From Sipunculus nudus (taxonomy: Eukaryota > Annelida > Sipuncula > Golfingiida > Sipunculidae): 64,000 bases of DNA. The number at the start of each line of letters is the position of its first letter. The first letter of the stretch is position 1. Location of the stretch: contig CM049311.1 of NCBI GenBank assembly GCA_026874595.1, positions 63,327,453 to 63,391,452 of the forward strand. The letters run 5' to 3'. Under the pieces are notes generated by a model. That model saw only the letters and a list, made by a program, of their open reading frames with translations, made no database searches and was not told the origin of the DNA. The position numbers and the translations under genes are program-made. Of the stretch, positions 44,481 through 57,140 are shown one piece after another.

Positions 44481-45562
44481 AGGTTTCTCAGTTAACTCTC
44501 CTTTTTTTATTAATAAAATATTTATGCTTGTGATTCATAATTTTTTATCTTTCTTTTACATTAATTCTGAGCTCTTTTAAAGAAAATTAAACTATCCAAA
44601 AAAATCTGAAGATAGAAAATGTCCAGAGCACTGTATCCCCGCCAAACGGGAATGTGAGAAATGTTTACACACATACATCACACCCTCACAGTTACAGCAC
44701 TGACCAAAAACAATAAAGGTCCACTCTGTGCAGGTTTAATTATAGAACCTAATCTGCTGCCAATACAATAAGTGACTTTAACCTGTTAAGAAAAGGAGAC
44801 CTTTAAGATATGTCCGCTATTTTAAGGAAAGATGCATTTTAGAGATGTGTGTCGCATGTGAAATGTAAAGAAAATTGTATAAATCAATTCATAGCAAGAG
44901 CACCGCGAACGTGCATAATACGCGCGTTGTGTATCCGGAGACCTCTGACCTCATTGAATATGCGTGCATGAGTTTTGATGAGAATGTAATTCAGGTGAGA
45001 AAATTTATTAGTAAATATATGTAGACTGAGTTTCATGAAAATCCATAAGATTTTTGGTAAGTCACCATGGTACACCAAAGTTTGGTGACCTCTGACCTTA
45101 TTAAATATGCGTGGATTTTGCTGAAAATCGAAATAAGGCGAGATATTATATTAATTAATAATTCTGCTAAGTTTGATCAAAATCCATCGTATTCTTCTTA
45201 AATTTTTTTAGAATTAGTGTCACATGTAAATTGTAAAAAATTTGTAAAAAAAATAATAAAAAATCCAAAAATCATTCAAATGATACCAAAACCTAATGCG
45301 CTCAGGAGACCCATAAGATGCACCTTGGAAGTAGATTTGAATTAAAATTTTTGATATATCGCATCGCATATTTTATTTATTAAAATAACAAATATTACAA
45401 AACTGGTTACATCAACATGAAATGTTTCAACATTATAAAACTGGTTACATCAAGATAATGCATACACATATATTTATAACTAAACACAATTTACACCATC
45501 CATACAACAGTGTCAACATAAAACATAAATCGATATGAATGTCTATATAAAGATTTACCTAA
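44481..45562. other. Stretch with no recognised gene
   Basis: AT-rich sequence. TCTGACCT and AAATATGCGTG recur (about 44940 and 45090), a weak internal duplication. Confidence 0.4.
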
Positions 45563-45870
45563 GGCCAAAAAAATAAAAGGTAGGGTTCTAAGGCACCGCC
45601 CGTATCAATTTTAAACCCCCGCATCAAGAATTTTTATTTTTTTTTTCAATAGAAACTTACCAATTTTGAGCTGCAGACGCTCGGACATTTCTTTCAAGAA
45701 GATAAAATCATACCATTTCCTTTGTTATGTAGTGCTTTTACTTGTTAAGCAAAATAAATCTGTTACTGTCCTATTCCCTTATCATTTGACATTTTTATCG
45801 AAATTTACAAAAAAAAAAAAAAACGCCCGTCCGCATAGATTTCTGAAAAAAAGTGCCTGAGAACCATACC
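45563..45870. mobile_element. Second copy of the 315-bp MITE, right end shortened
   Basis: It starts GGCCAAAAAAATAAAAGG like 35675 and stays collinear to GTGCCTGAGAACCATACC, then lacks the final poly-T and TTTTGGCC. Confidence 0.8.
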
Positions 45871-46389
45871 TAACTGCTATTGTTTTCCTTTTCAAGTCAG
45901 TTTTCCCATGCATGTATCATAGAATTCTTCCATTTTGTTCCGTTTCTTTGCCAATATTTTCTCCATTTTCATACATGCTTTAACATTTAATAATAATTGG
46001 TCCATATTTGGTAGTTTCTCATTACATTTCATATAATATATATATAGTGTTTAGCCTAGAGAATAATAGTATTCTCCACGATCATATCTTTCTTGTCAAA
46101 CATTCCTAATATAATATTTACCGGATCAAATATGTTTCTATTGTGAATTTTATTACTCAACCATGTTTTTGTCATCAGTTAAACCACATTTATGTAACCA
46201 CTCATTAATATTTAGTTTTTTTTTTGGTTAAAATATTATAATTCTTGTTATTTCGTACCTCTTCTCTTGTAGTTTTTTTTGCCAACGAGTAAATCTGAGA
46301 CCACTGTTCTTCTAATATATTATATGTTCTTGCAAGTATAGTATTGTTTTGACTTGTTTTCTTCTATATCAACTATATCTAAGAAATAA

Positions 46390-46436
<47 letters not shown>
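46390..46436 (+). repeat. AT dinucleotide microsatellite
   Basis: A (TA)n run of about 45 bp near the 3' end of the decayed LINE. Confidence 0.9.
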
Positions 46437-46438
<2 letters not shown>

Positions 46439-46459
46439 GTTAAGGTTATCATTTCTGGT

Positions 46460-48190
46460 ATTATCTGATCATGTCTACAACTTTTTTTTAATAAATGGTC
46501 TTCATCTGTGTATGGCTCCATTTCTATCTTCATCTTATGCCTGCTATTATTCCCCGCCATAGGATATACAGTTGCTTTGATGCTCCTTTTTTTACCTATT
46601 CATTATTGCTCCAGTTTCATCATATAAATCAGATATGTATTCCATTCCTAACTGGAACAGTGCTTCATTAAACACAGTTTTTTCTTCTATAGTAATATTA
46701 CTATTGTTCCATATGGGTATTGGACCTTCTATTTTATAGACTTTCCTCCATCCTTTATAATCTCTCAATGGGAGGTTGGTATTTTATTCAAGGTTAAATC
46801 GTTAAATTTACTGCACACTAATAAAAATAATCTCCCAAAAGGGGAACATATTTTGTCAACCAACCTAGTCCAAGAGCTTTAATATATCTCTTCAACTATA
46901 ACACCTTTTGTGCGTTGATACATGCTTGGTATATTTACCATTTGTTGTCCACCTTCTCCATAGCTAAGACATAAAATATCTCTCTTTATTCTACCTTTCT
47001 GATTTCCTTTCCATATAAACTTTTATAAGAGACTTTTTTTTTCATTAATGTACTCTTTGGGAATATGTAAAACTGTGAAAATCATAGATTTTTTGCAAGC
47101 AAAATTCGGCCATTTAATGTTCCAGTTGTCCACATATTTAAGGTTTGTTTGACCTGCTCAATCTATAGTCTTGAATTTTCCTCTACTATATTATATTCCT
47201 CACGAGTAATTTTAATTCGTATTATCTTTATATGCGTACTCCAGCTTCCCATTGAAGGCTTATCACTTCTGTATCTGTTTGAACCGATCCATATTAATTC
47301 TGTTTTCTCTTAGTTTGCTTGTTATCCTGTGAGTTCTGCGAAATCTTCCAAATTTTGCATAAACTTTAGTGCTGACCTATGCTCTTGTACTAGTACAGTA
47401 GTGTCGTCTGAATACTGAATTTATTTGATCTCATTTTTGTTATCCAGCCTAATAACATTAATTCCTTTATCATTTCGTACTGCAATTTACAAAACTTTAA
47501 TTGCTATTACGAACAAATATGGAGACAGAGGATCCCCTTGACTAACACCTCTTTCAACAGGAAAGTAATCAGAACTTAAACCTCGGTTCATAATAGTAGA
47601 TGAGATGAAATATTCGAGTAGAAAGTTTTTACCAAGGATATCATACTTTCGCCAAAATTATATTGTTTTAAGGCTTCAATAATAAAATGCCTTTCCAAGG
47701 AGTCGAAAGATTTTCTATATCTGCACAAACTAATAATCCTGGTTGCTTTCTCAATTTTAATATTCCATTATATCAAAAATTGTTTTAATTCCTTCGCCTA
47801 TGTTCCGACCCTTACCAAAAGCTGGTTGATTATAGTGTATTATTGAAGATATTACCTTTGTTATCCTAGTTATAATAGCCTTAAATGCAATTTTATAATC
47901 TATGTTAAGTATTAATATTTGTTTCAAGTTTTTTAATATATATTCTATCTTTGCCTTTTTTTTCTAAAAGAGTAATCGCTGATTGTTTATGTGATGACGA
48001 CATCTCTTGATAATGGTAAGCTTCATTAAATAAGTCTACAACAAAGTGACTCAACTTTGCCAAAATTTGTTTTTAGAAAATTCTACATTTAACCCATCAT
48101 TTCCTGGAGATTTATTTGGTTTCATAGTTTTTAATGCAGCCTGGCATTCTGTTAATGAAAGCAACTTTAACATACTGGAAACCGATCAGC
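46460..48190 (-). pseudogene. Decayed LINE reverse transcriptase, L1/Tx1-like
   Basis: Minus-strand frames, broken by stops and frameshifts, give in order: ALKTMKPNKSPGNDGLNVEF near 48100, the catalytic YSDD of QYSDDTTVLV near 47420, TKTELIWIGSN near 47300, EQVKQTLNMWTTGTLNGRIL near 47130, FIWKGNQKGRIKRD near 47000 and LSYGEGGQQMVNI near 46950. This is the order of finger, palm and thumb in L1-type reverse transcriptases. It is fragmentary and cannot be active. The 5' endonuclease part was not seen. Confidence 0.75.
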
Positions 48191-48258
48191 TTTTAGTTTT
48201 GGAGAATTGAAATAAAAATCTGAATCGAAGAGATTACTTTTCATCACTTTACTCTTTG

Positions 48259-48415
48259 TACAGTGAAACTTCTACTTGCGGACAACTCAGTAAGGCGGAC
48301 AACTCACTAATGCGGAGAGTAAGCCTCAGTCCCTTCAAATTTGCCTCTATATTATGTTTAACGTAAACTCAGTAAAGCGGACAACTCACTATCCCCGACA
48401 ACGGACAATCTTTTC
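48259..48415 (+). mobile_element. pogo/Tigger-like transposon end
   Basis: TA then CAGTGAAACTTCTACTTGCG with GGACAACTCAGTAAGGCGGA resembles the terminal repeats of Tigger/pogo elements. A second AACTCAGTAAAGCGGACAAC lies at about 48365. No partner end was identified. Confidence 0.5.
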
Positions 48416-48419
48416 CTCG

Positions 48420-48790
48420 CATACGACGGTTTAACACCTTGTTATAGCCCTGCGTGTTGATAAACACAGTCTGTTTACAATAACAAGGCCGATTAAGAGG
48501 GGCAATACGCGGTGTTTTAGCCAGGGGAAACATGTTTTTCATTTTTTGAGCAAAGTCAGCCAAGGCATCTCCTAATTGGCACGTGTTGTGGCTCCGCGCA
48601 GCACACGGCCAGATGCACTGTGATTATGTGTACACCTGCGATCGCGCCCGGTTAACTGTTTTAAACAATCGTTTACAGAAGTAAGCAAACGGTTTCAGGG
48701 CAATATTTTGGCAGGTATAGATTGATTTTAAAGGGAAGAAACTATTTTTCGTGTTAACTCAAAATCTTTATAGGTGATTGGGCCCCCTTT
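48420..48790 (+). repeat. E-family dispersed repeat
   Basis: Collinear with 23470-23830 (CAGTCTGTTTAC, AATAACAAGGCC, TTGGCACGTGTTGTG, GGCAATATTTTGGCAGGTA, GATTGGGCCCC). Confidence 0.7.
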
Positions 48791-49019
48791 AAGTTGTGTT
48801 TTTTTTTCCAACATGGCTCTATGTAAACATATTATTTTCTGTTATTATGACATTATTATAAACAACCTGACTCTTGCTCTCGCAGGAGCACATAAAACAT
48901 TCTACAACATATACACAAAAGTTCTTATCTTGGACCTATTTAATATCCTGACGTTGGACATAGTACACAAACGCACTAGCATTGCGCATTCACCGGACGA
49001 GACTCATGCTATTTTCTAA

Positions 49020-50340
49020 TGTATTTTTCAGATTTGCTTTCTTTATCTAACAATATTACAAATAACAATGTCCACACTTACAAATAATTCATTATATTTA
49101 TCTTTAATAATTACCATATATATTAAATTAGAATTTTGGTCCGCAAATGAATGTGTCGTTCATGACAAAGTATAAAAAACATTAGTCTACATTCATCAGG
49201 GAAACAAACATAAGTAACATAATTACCTCTCCTTATCCATCTCAGTACATAGTCTCAAGTGAGTAACCATGAACACGTCGCATATCGCGTCGCATATATG
49301 TTAAAATTTTGCATATATCAGCTCTGGAGACCCATAAGATTAACCTGCTTTTACAATTTGAAGTAGATCCGAGATAAACTTTTTTTGATATCGACTCGCA
49401 TAAAATTGTTTATGGACGGACGGACAGAGCTGATCACTATATGCCGCTCCGCTGAGGCGGGGGATAATAAGTAGCGTAATATACTGCAAGTTGGGATAAG
49501 TAACATACGACGAGTTTCCTTTTTCTTTCATATTTTCTGCCATCATTTTAATAATAAAAAAAATAAAAGTTCTTGAGAGTATTTTGCCATAGTATAAAAA
49601 AAATATTACATTTTAAAGTTCAGGAATGGTAACAAACAGTGTTATGATGTGTCGTTTATATAGGTGTTTATTATAATATTACGAACCTTACCTACCTATA
49701 AATGGATATCACTTTACAATTACTTTCTGGGAATTATGAAAATTCCCATAATTCCCGTGGGGGGGGGGGGGGGCATTTGGAAAAATGAGAAACAAGTGAT
49801 CATGTGCATTGATTTCTGATTTGATTAGAATTCTCATTTTACCGGGAAGATTGTGGATCTTTACGGATTATCATTCTTCCCCCGACATAACAAAATGTAT
49901 ATTCCTTTTTTTTCTAGATTGGTTATTATACATTTTACAAACTCGGGGTCTTCGGATGGTATTCATCTGATCCAGGCAAGATCAGAATTATAGACCTTTT
50001 TGCATAAAATTGCAGAGCAAAACAGCAACCAAAAAAAAAACATTTCTGAATATTTATATATCTTTGAAGGCCTGAAAAGATTAAAATCTATTACGTTAAA
50101 AGGCAAATTAAGTAAAGTTAAAACACGTGGCCTTTTGTTGGCTTCATATAGACTATACTTTGGGCGAGGTTAAAAAAAGTAACATTTTTACATTTTTTAA
50201 GTCCATTATTATTTTATCCATGATCTCGAGACAATAATCAATAACATTAACATTTCTCTCGATGCTCCACCCTGATCTGATCGACAATCGATCGACGAAC
50301 TCGAGTCAATAATGAATATGACATTTTTCAAGATGAGCAC
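49020..50340. other. Stretch with no recognised gene
   Basis: It contains an inverted, unexpanded counterpart of the AAT-repeat flanks (49650-49735) and a poly-G run at about 49759. No conserved protein was seen. Confidence 0.4.
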
Positions 50341-50344
50341 CCAT

Positions 50345-50705
50345 TTCTTTAGCTTTCTTTCTTTTCTCTTTTCTTTTTGCCTTTCTTCCCATCATTCTTT
50401 GTCTTTCTTCCATTTTCTTTTTTTTCTGTCTTTCTGCTATTCTTAATTTGTCTTATCCTTTGTCTTTCTTTATTGTTTCCTTCCTTTCTTTATTTCTTTC
50501 AGCCTTTTTACTTTCTTTTTAAGTTCTGTCTTCTTTCTTTCTTCCTTTCTCTCTCTTTCTTTGTTGCTTGCTTCCTTCCTTTCCCACTACCTTTTATCAG
50601 TTTTTTATTTGTTTTGATTACTTCTTTCTTTTATTTTTAAAATTTTTTTCTGCCTTTCTTAATTGCTTCCTTTCATTCTTTCTTTCGGTCTTCGTCTGTC
50701 TGTCT
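50345..50705 (+). repeat. Polypyrimidine tract rich in CTTT and CTTC
   Basis: About 360 bp almost entirely T and C on the plus strand, with TTTC/TTCC units. The 87-codon frame across it (FFPSFF and the like) is a composition artefact. Confidence 0.85.
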
Positions 50706-51841
50706 ATCATTTTTCTGCACATTTTCTTCGGCAATTAAGTTCCATCTAACGGGGGATGTATTTGGGCAGGCTATAGGCGGACTCCCACAGTGAACTTGCG
50801 ATATAAACGGACTTCCACAATAAAAATACCCAGGCTACTAGAATGAAGTGGGTACCTTTTTATGCCTCGCGGCAATGAAGATTAATTATCGCTACTCACC
50901 GAACCACCAATGACATTTGTTTGAAAGGTCCATGGTCAACAGTCAAAGGTGTTTAAATACTCCCTAGATGTAATTATAATCAGTTATGATAATGGCGCTA
51001 TTAACCAGTTATATATAGATGATTTCAAAGGCCTATGTAACCTGGCCCAATCAGTGTTTTCATACATAACATCTGAGACAACAGGTTTATGTATGTACAA
51101 ATTATTAACTATTAAAATTGTTTCTTTTAATTTATAAACTAGAAACGTGGTCCGAAGCTGCATAAACCGGTGTATTTATGCCTATATGATAACCAAACTT
51201 TGCGGAGTGGTGCAAAGAAAAATGTGCGTCAAGGTTTACTGACTCCATGGTTAGATCAAAGAGCTGGAACAACGGCAGCCCCCTATATATGTGAATGTAT
51301 GAACGAGTCAGGCCATCGGCCAGGATAAAGAAATAGCCCCATCCCATGATGGAATTGAACAATTTAAAATTAAAAACAGAAACTAATTTGTTTTTACAAA
51401 AGCAGCGTGTTGGGGTAATATGGCAGTGGAATAAACCCAAAATCTAATTTTCCGGAGTTGAACATGCTGGACTTAAACTACACCCAGCTGGATAGGACAA
51501 ATCGAACAATTCTTTCAAGATAAATGCTGCAACAACAGCTGCATTGCCTACAGATATACATTTCATTTTTTTTATTCAGCAAGCCACATTTCATATAAAT
51601 AAATTCAATGAATTACCAAACCCCTGCAGTTTCACAAATTTTATTATCACAGTACATAACTGTATTAACAACACGACTCATCAGACACACAGAATCCTTA
51701 ATCAATACGGATAGCATGATATCCCACAATATAAAATTACATTTGCTTTTTTCACAAGTCCTCACACATAAAACATCTCTCGTTAACCAATAACAGTTTG
51801 ACCACATTAAACAATAACTCATGATTCCAAACACAGCGAAA

Positions 51842-51880
51842 CAAGGCCTACAGGCCTTATGCGAACCTGTGCAAAGTTTG
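51842..51880 (+). mobile_element. G-family repeat end
   Basis: CAAGGCCTACAGGCCTTATG followed by GAACCTGTGCA, the same start as at 14201. The rest of the element is not recognisable. Confidence 0.6.
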
Positions 51881-52079
51881 GAAGTATGAATGGATGTTTA
51901 TTTTTAAAATTTAATATTGATCCTCTTATGTCCTGCATATCTACCTTCGTCATTATGATTTCAGCAAAATGGACGTTTTGGACCTGCACGTTTTGGACTA
52001 GGACATTTTAAAACTAGGATGTATCAGTCAGGATATTTCGGGTATGTTCTTTTAGCCAGGGAGGATTATTGGGACAGAT

Positions 52080-53040
52080 GAACGGACAATTTTGCGCGGC
52101 ATGGTTTCAGAGAAGAACATTTTTTTATGTTTTTTTTTTGCTTATCCCTATAAAAAATTAAGAAAAAGTTGTTAGCCAAAAAATTAGCAAAATCCGATAG
52201 AATTCAATGACTCCCACAGTGCTTAAAACCATGCATTTTGCCAATAGACCTTAGATACAGGTTACAGTGACCTTATTCTACATCCAGCTGCTACCATTTG
52301 GGCCCATCTGACTAATAGCGTATTTAAATCGTGCTCTTTCAAACAGCCTACAGAAAATAGGTCACATTGACATTTCAGGTTTCGTCATATATTTTTTATG
52401 GACATGTATGAGGATTCAAGGCCAAATGGATATAATCTGTGCCCCATCTGAGACACTGAGTGCTTATAAATCATGTTTCTCATCTAATTCCCATAATATA
52501 GGTCACTATGACCTCATTCAAAATTTTTTTTGAGATTTGCCTAGGACCTCCCTGGATATAAAGTAAGAAATTTCTGGTTCTAACGGTTACAGTTTTTGCC
52601 CTATTTACAGCCAAACCGCTTCATTTGAAGATTTCAAAAATTTAAAAAAAAATGTATAAAAATTCGAAAAAAAATACAGGTTGTGCCACCAGTCAGCAGG
52701 AACTGATGAAACACTCCATGATCAATATGAAAGCACAGAATCATGGCGATCAATATGTTAGTTATTCAGATACTAGAGCTTTTGTATCAAATTTTTAATT
52801 ATTCTTGGGGGCCCTTATGAGCCCCATAGCTTGGAGGCTCTTGTTGTAGGTGGTATCCCCATTCAACTGAAGCTTAGTTTTGAGGATATGGGTAACAGAG
52901 ACCTACCTTCAGGTTTCCGAGGAGATTTTTCATAGACCTCCCTGGATGTTAAGAATTGTGCCTTTTTACTGGCCGGCTGTCCAGCTGATGGACAAAGAGT
53001 GATAGCTATAGCTCAGACAACTTTCAGTCAGCTGAGCTAA
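52080..53040 (+). mobile_element. C-type repeat with a B-like 3' end
   Basis: The left part matches 18310-18440 (GAGAAGA, TAGCCAAAAAATTAGCAAAA, TCCGATAGA). The middle matches 14830-15060 (GTGCCACCAGTC, TTTTGTATCAAATTT, AGGTTTCC). The end is GCTATAGCTCAG...CAGTCAGCTGAGCTAA, the B-family 3' hairpin with CTAA at 53037-53040. Confidence 0.65.
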
Positions 53041-54325
53041 AAACCACCAATCACTGTATTCAGAATGCACATAAATTAAGTGAAGACAGTGAATTAAGAA
53101 TCTATCCATTCATAAGCTTAAATGATTAGTCTTTTACAGGAGTTGGCTTCAAATGAGACTCAGTGCATTAAAATACAAATAAATACTGCAAAGAAATAAA
53201 ACCCAAATTCAATAAGACATTGTCAGTACAAAATGCTGTCTTAAACCTAACTGCTGTGAGGTTCCAGTCACCAGATATAACATCCTTATAAGGTGATAAA
53301 TAACAATCGGAACTATGAGAAAACCATTAAAGAAGTTGTAATGCTACTGATCTGAAAATTTTCCAATGGATGCTGCACTTTGATTTGAAGACTACAAGCG
53401 TGGCATGCCTTTCATTTGACTATTTTGTTCATCAAAGAGACCTTAACTGTGGAAAGATCTTTAGATTCCTATTGTATATATTGCATCAATGCTATTAAAT
53501 CAGTTACTGATGTTGTGGTGCATCACAGCATGATTGTTATATATCCCATTATATCAACATTAACTCCCGGAAGTACTTGACTAGTCAGGAAAGCTACATC
53601 CTGATTTTACTTGTCCTACAGGAATACTTACAGTACTTGCCCTTCAAAATTCAGTCATCCAGTCCCAAACATAAAGTGTGTTCCGCATGATTGTGGTCCA
53701 TGTTAAACAGTACACATGTTCAAATGAATTTCTCTAGCTTCTGAACCGATAAATGTACAAATAAATTAAGACAGGTATTATGAATATGATTTCTTTCTAC
53801 TTGCGCCAGTCAGGTAAAAGAGCTCTCCTCAGCTCATGTTGCCTTGTTGACCTATAAATACATGTATCTGACTTTAAAATAAAATTTAGTTACTTACTCA
53901 CCAGGCAAGTTGTTTACTGTTAATGTCAAGCCCTGCTCGCTTTATTCTCAGGAATTCTAATTATATTTGTCCCCAGTGGACTGGCTAACATTCACATGAT
54001 TTCAAAATATATCCAGACTTGGAGGCCAAAGGGAGTACACAAATGCTGAAATGGCAGTTACTAGTGCTTAATAGTTCTTAAATACATGAACTTTAGCTTG
54101 TAGACATGAGCAAATATATACCCAGACAGACTCTAGCTTTTAGCAGTGACCAACTGGTTTGGAAATTTGTGTCAAATTGTGGTTCCTGTGATTCATGGCT
54201 GTATGTTTTAGGTTGTTCATATAAAAGTTATTTTTGCTCTAAGCTTATCTTCTTTGGTCTATAGGTCATGACCTCTTACTTCCTGTCACATGGTCCTGTC
54301 ACTTCCTGTCACATGATCCTGCATG
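53041..54325. other. Region downstream of TMEM39A, no gene seen
   Basis: Unique-looking AT-rich sequence. Near 54270-54320 the motif ACTTCCTGTCACATG then TCCTG is directly repeated, just past the TMEM39A stop. Confidence 0.4.
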
Positions 54326-54326
54326 T

Positions 54327-54548
54327 TTATTGCACCAGTCCTTGTTCCTCTTTGTAACATTTTGTTAGTACCAGACGGTCTCGCATGAGCTTGAAAAACG
54401 AGTAATAATTTGAGAAAAGAAGGAATGCCAGCGTTGTTATGTGGCACCATTCTGTAGACTGTACCAAACAGAAAAACTGGAAAGCTACCAAGGTCAAGGT
54501 CAATATCAGCAACCAGTTGATGACTCTTAGTGGCTGGGAAAACATAAA
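54327..54548 (-). CDS. TMEM39A: TMEM39A terminal exon
   Basis: The exon is 222 nt including the stop. It encodes FMFSQPLRVINWLLILTLTL, two hydrophobic helices, then NYYSFFKLMRDRLVLTKCYK and EEQGLVQ. The TAA stop at 54327-54329 lies inside an AATAAA hexamer (54326-54331). If that hexamer were the polyadenylation signal the 3' UTR would be only about 20 nt. Confidence 0.9.
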   Translation of the reverse strand, partial: FMFSQPLRVINWLLILTLTLVAFQFFCLVQSTEWCHITTLAFLLFSNYYSFFKLMRDRLVLTKCYKEEQGLVQ

Positions 54549-56181
54549 CTGTAAAAAAGGATAAGAAACTGTCATTAGATACATTCACCGTTGACTTGCT
54601 AGTAAGACTTAATCATACTACTGGTGAATGACTAGCAACTCCTTTTAGCAGTTATGTCACCTTCTGATGATAGCAAATTTTACAATAATATATTTTACCC
54701 AAATAAAATAACCTATTGCAGTCAAGTAATATTTTAACATATCATACAATGCATTTAACTTTTTTTTACAGAATGTAGTCTTAGCCACTTATTAACAGCA
54801 GATCATGAGAAAAAGGAATAAATCTAAGGAAACCAACCTTAAGCAAATCCTGTTGCAAAAATGGTTAGCATAGGGTAATATCAATGGTGTCAGCAAATTT
54901 ATAATTTACAAATGCTATGTAAAAGTGGTTATGAATAAGATACATAGTATACATTTGGGGATACATTACATATTATATATTCTTTAAATACTTAAACCTG
55001 GCATAATAAAATTAGTAACTTACATAAAATCTTGAGTGCATGCTGTTTCCAGGTTCAGCAGAGTTGTTGACTCCCTCTGCCTTAAAAAGTCCTTTTACAT
55101 GTTTGACTAGAGCCCCCTGTTGCCATACTTGCAACTCAGACCATCTGAAAAGAATACAGATACAGAACTATGAAACAAATGCTTTCACTGTAAGATCCTT
55201 AATATCTTACTGTGTTGCCAAGAAATCTTATTACCTAAACCACCCAACTTACTTTTGTAGATTTATCTGAAATATTATAAAAGACAATGAAACTAGTCAA
55301 GAGAGGGTAAACATTTCTGCCCATAGATAAAATAAAAGGCAGTCCAATAATGCACATACTGTTCAAAATATTTCATGAGACATTTCTTTGACTGAAACTA
55401 AAATTGCAGCCATGCCATCCACAAATCAATTTACAGTGACCTAATTTCTCAAGGTAAATGCTGACATAACATACATACATTAATTTTTTTTCTGGTGCCC
55501 TGCTACTGGTTATTTTAGTTATAAAAACTAAAGTTCTATTTACATGGAACATTACTAAATATGGGAGGACAGTTTACATTTTTCATGGAAAGTATTTTAC
55601 AGTATAAAACAAAATTTAAATCATTTAAGAGAAACTTTAAATATATATACCCAAGTTGTTCCTTCACAAAACCATATTAAAGTGGCAAAATACTTTGTGT
55701 CAGTGATGCAGTGTAAAATACACATACCAGTAGTTCAGAGGTCCTACTTTACAAACAAGAACATTTTTTAATGATTAAAGCAAAATTATGTATAAAACCA
55801 AGAAACTACAGAGAACAAATAATTAAAATTTCAAAAGTGATAACATTTAAATTTAGTTATAATACTTCCTGATCTAACACAATAGTTGCAATAACAAAGA
55901 ACAATTATGACACCACTACGACCTCATTGAACTATTCACTGATAAACATGACACATTTTCATCATTACACAACAAATAAAACACAAATAGACTTACGCAT
56001 TGTAGGGAACATGAGCATGCCTGCCTTCAACTTTGACCCATCGACCCAGGTGGAGGGAACACCGGTGGAGGAGGTCAAGATGTTTTGGTGGAAGATAATG
56101 AACCATAAAGAATATAAAAGCTGTGATCCAGATCAGACAAATGTGCTGGCCTGCCCACCACATGTCATAGTGTAATGTGTT
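54327..56181 (-). CDS. TMEM39A: TMEM39A, last three coding exons (C-terminal 175 residues)
   Basis: Three minus-strand exons join in phase to 528 nt and encode the C-terminal part of TMEM39A, a multi-pass ER membrane protein. In vertebrates and worms (SUSR-2) it influences ER-to-Golgi transport and autophagy. Recognition rests on YDMWWAGQHICLIWITAFIF, LPPKHLDLLHRCSLHLGRW, WSELQVWQQGALVKHVKGLF, and HSRFYFMFSQPLR followed by a hydrophobic helix and LLFSNYYSFFKLMRDRLVL. All align in order with the vertebrate protein, including the HARFYFLFHRPLR counterpart. Upstream exons, which should encode the N-terminal membrane helices, were searched for by eye up to 64000 and not found. The intron may therefore exceed 7.8 kb and contain the B element at 59983-62606. 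Confidence 0.9.
55024..55144 (-). CDS. TMEM39A: TMEM39A penultimate exon, WSELQVW motif
   Basis: The exon is 121 nt, from TTTTCAG to GTAAGT, and encodes WSELQVWQQGALVKHVKGLF then KAEGVNNSAEPGNSMHSRFY. Its phase fits the flanking exons exactly. The matching vertebrate segment is WSE followed by WPQGVLVRHS and HARFY. Confidence 0.9.
55997..56181 (-). CDS. TMEM39A: TMEM39A exon (antepenultimate), membrane helix and LPPKHLDLLH motif
   Basis: The exon is 185 nt with a TCATTTCAG acceptor and a perfect GTAAGT donor. It starts in phase 0 with NTLHYDMWWAGQHICLIWIT and ends within the Ala codon of PYNA. It contains one predicted membrane helix (ICLIWITAFIFFMVHYL). Confidence 0.9.
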
Positions 56182-56789
56182 CTGAAATGACAAAAAAATG
56201 AAACCATGTATGTTGAATCCTGTCCCCAGAGATTCCATAACATTAGTCTGGGTCTTGATTCACCAACTTACAGCACCACCGACCTCTGCTGAACCATGAC
56301 ATGGGCCTAGAGCATGGATTTACAACCTCTTGTTGTCACATGATCCCTGTGGTCAGGTGACAACCCCTGGGTCTTTGTCAAGTATGCCAGTTTGATGCTG
56401 TTGACTGTGTAATACAATTGAAAGCTATATTTACAGACAGTGTAAGACCTTGAGTTGAGAATTTTACTAACTTAACAAAATGATGCATTTCACATACATT
56501 GAAATTATGTCTGGAGATTATTGTTCGAGAAAACAGCATCCTTGAAACCTGTCTATAGTCTGTCCCAAAACCCTTCTCCACATGTTTTTTTTTTTTACGA
56601 TAATTATTTTTAGAATATTGTTTAAAAATGCCTTGGCCTAAATTAGATAAACAAAATCCACAGATTTTGTGTAAAGTAGTATTATATATCATGTAAAAAG
56701 TATTTACTTTGCGACTCTTTTTGTTTTATAATTATGCTGATGGACTGTGGATGGCGCCTTTTGGTATTGCTGGATGGTCCATTCCTCCA

Positions 56790-57140
56790 TGGTACACTTT
56801 CAATGTCTATGGCTGCGTGTGGTGTTTGTTAGACAACAGTGACTTCACAAAGACGTCACAATGAACAGTCTTGCATCATCTTCAATATACTGACATCATA
56901 ATTTTTCCTGGCTTGTATATTATCAGTTCTCCTCAATGAAAAGTCATAAACACTGTAACCTGTTTTGTTATATTTTTTGTCTCAAACAAATTTAAAGCAA
57001 GGCAAGGCATTATTTTTACATAGGTAGTTGGTGGAACAGCTCCTGCAACCTTTGGACAAGAAAGGTTTACACTGCTTCACTTGTATGAAAAATTATCCCA
57101 GAAAAACATGCGGACATGGGTACTGGAACAGACTATAGAG
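56790..57140 (+). repeat. F-family dispersed repeat upstream of the TMEM39A exons
   Basis: Collinear with 24480-24815 (GGCAAGGCATTATT, CTCCTGCAACCTTTGG, CTTGTATGAAA, GGACATGGGTACTGG). Confidence 0.6.

Noticed and set aside
50377-50640. 87-codon frame rich in Phe, Leu and Ser
   Set aside because: It is the translation of the polypyrimidine tract.
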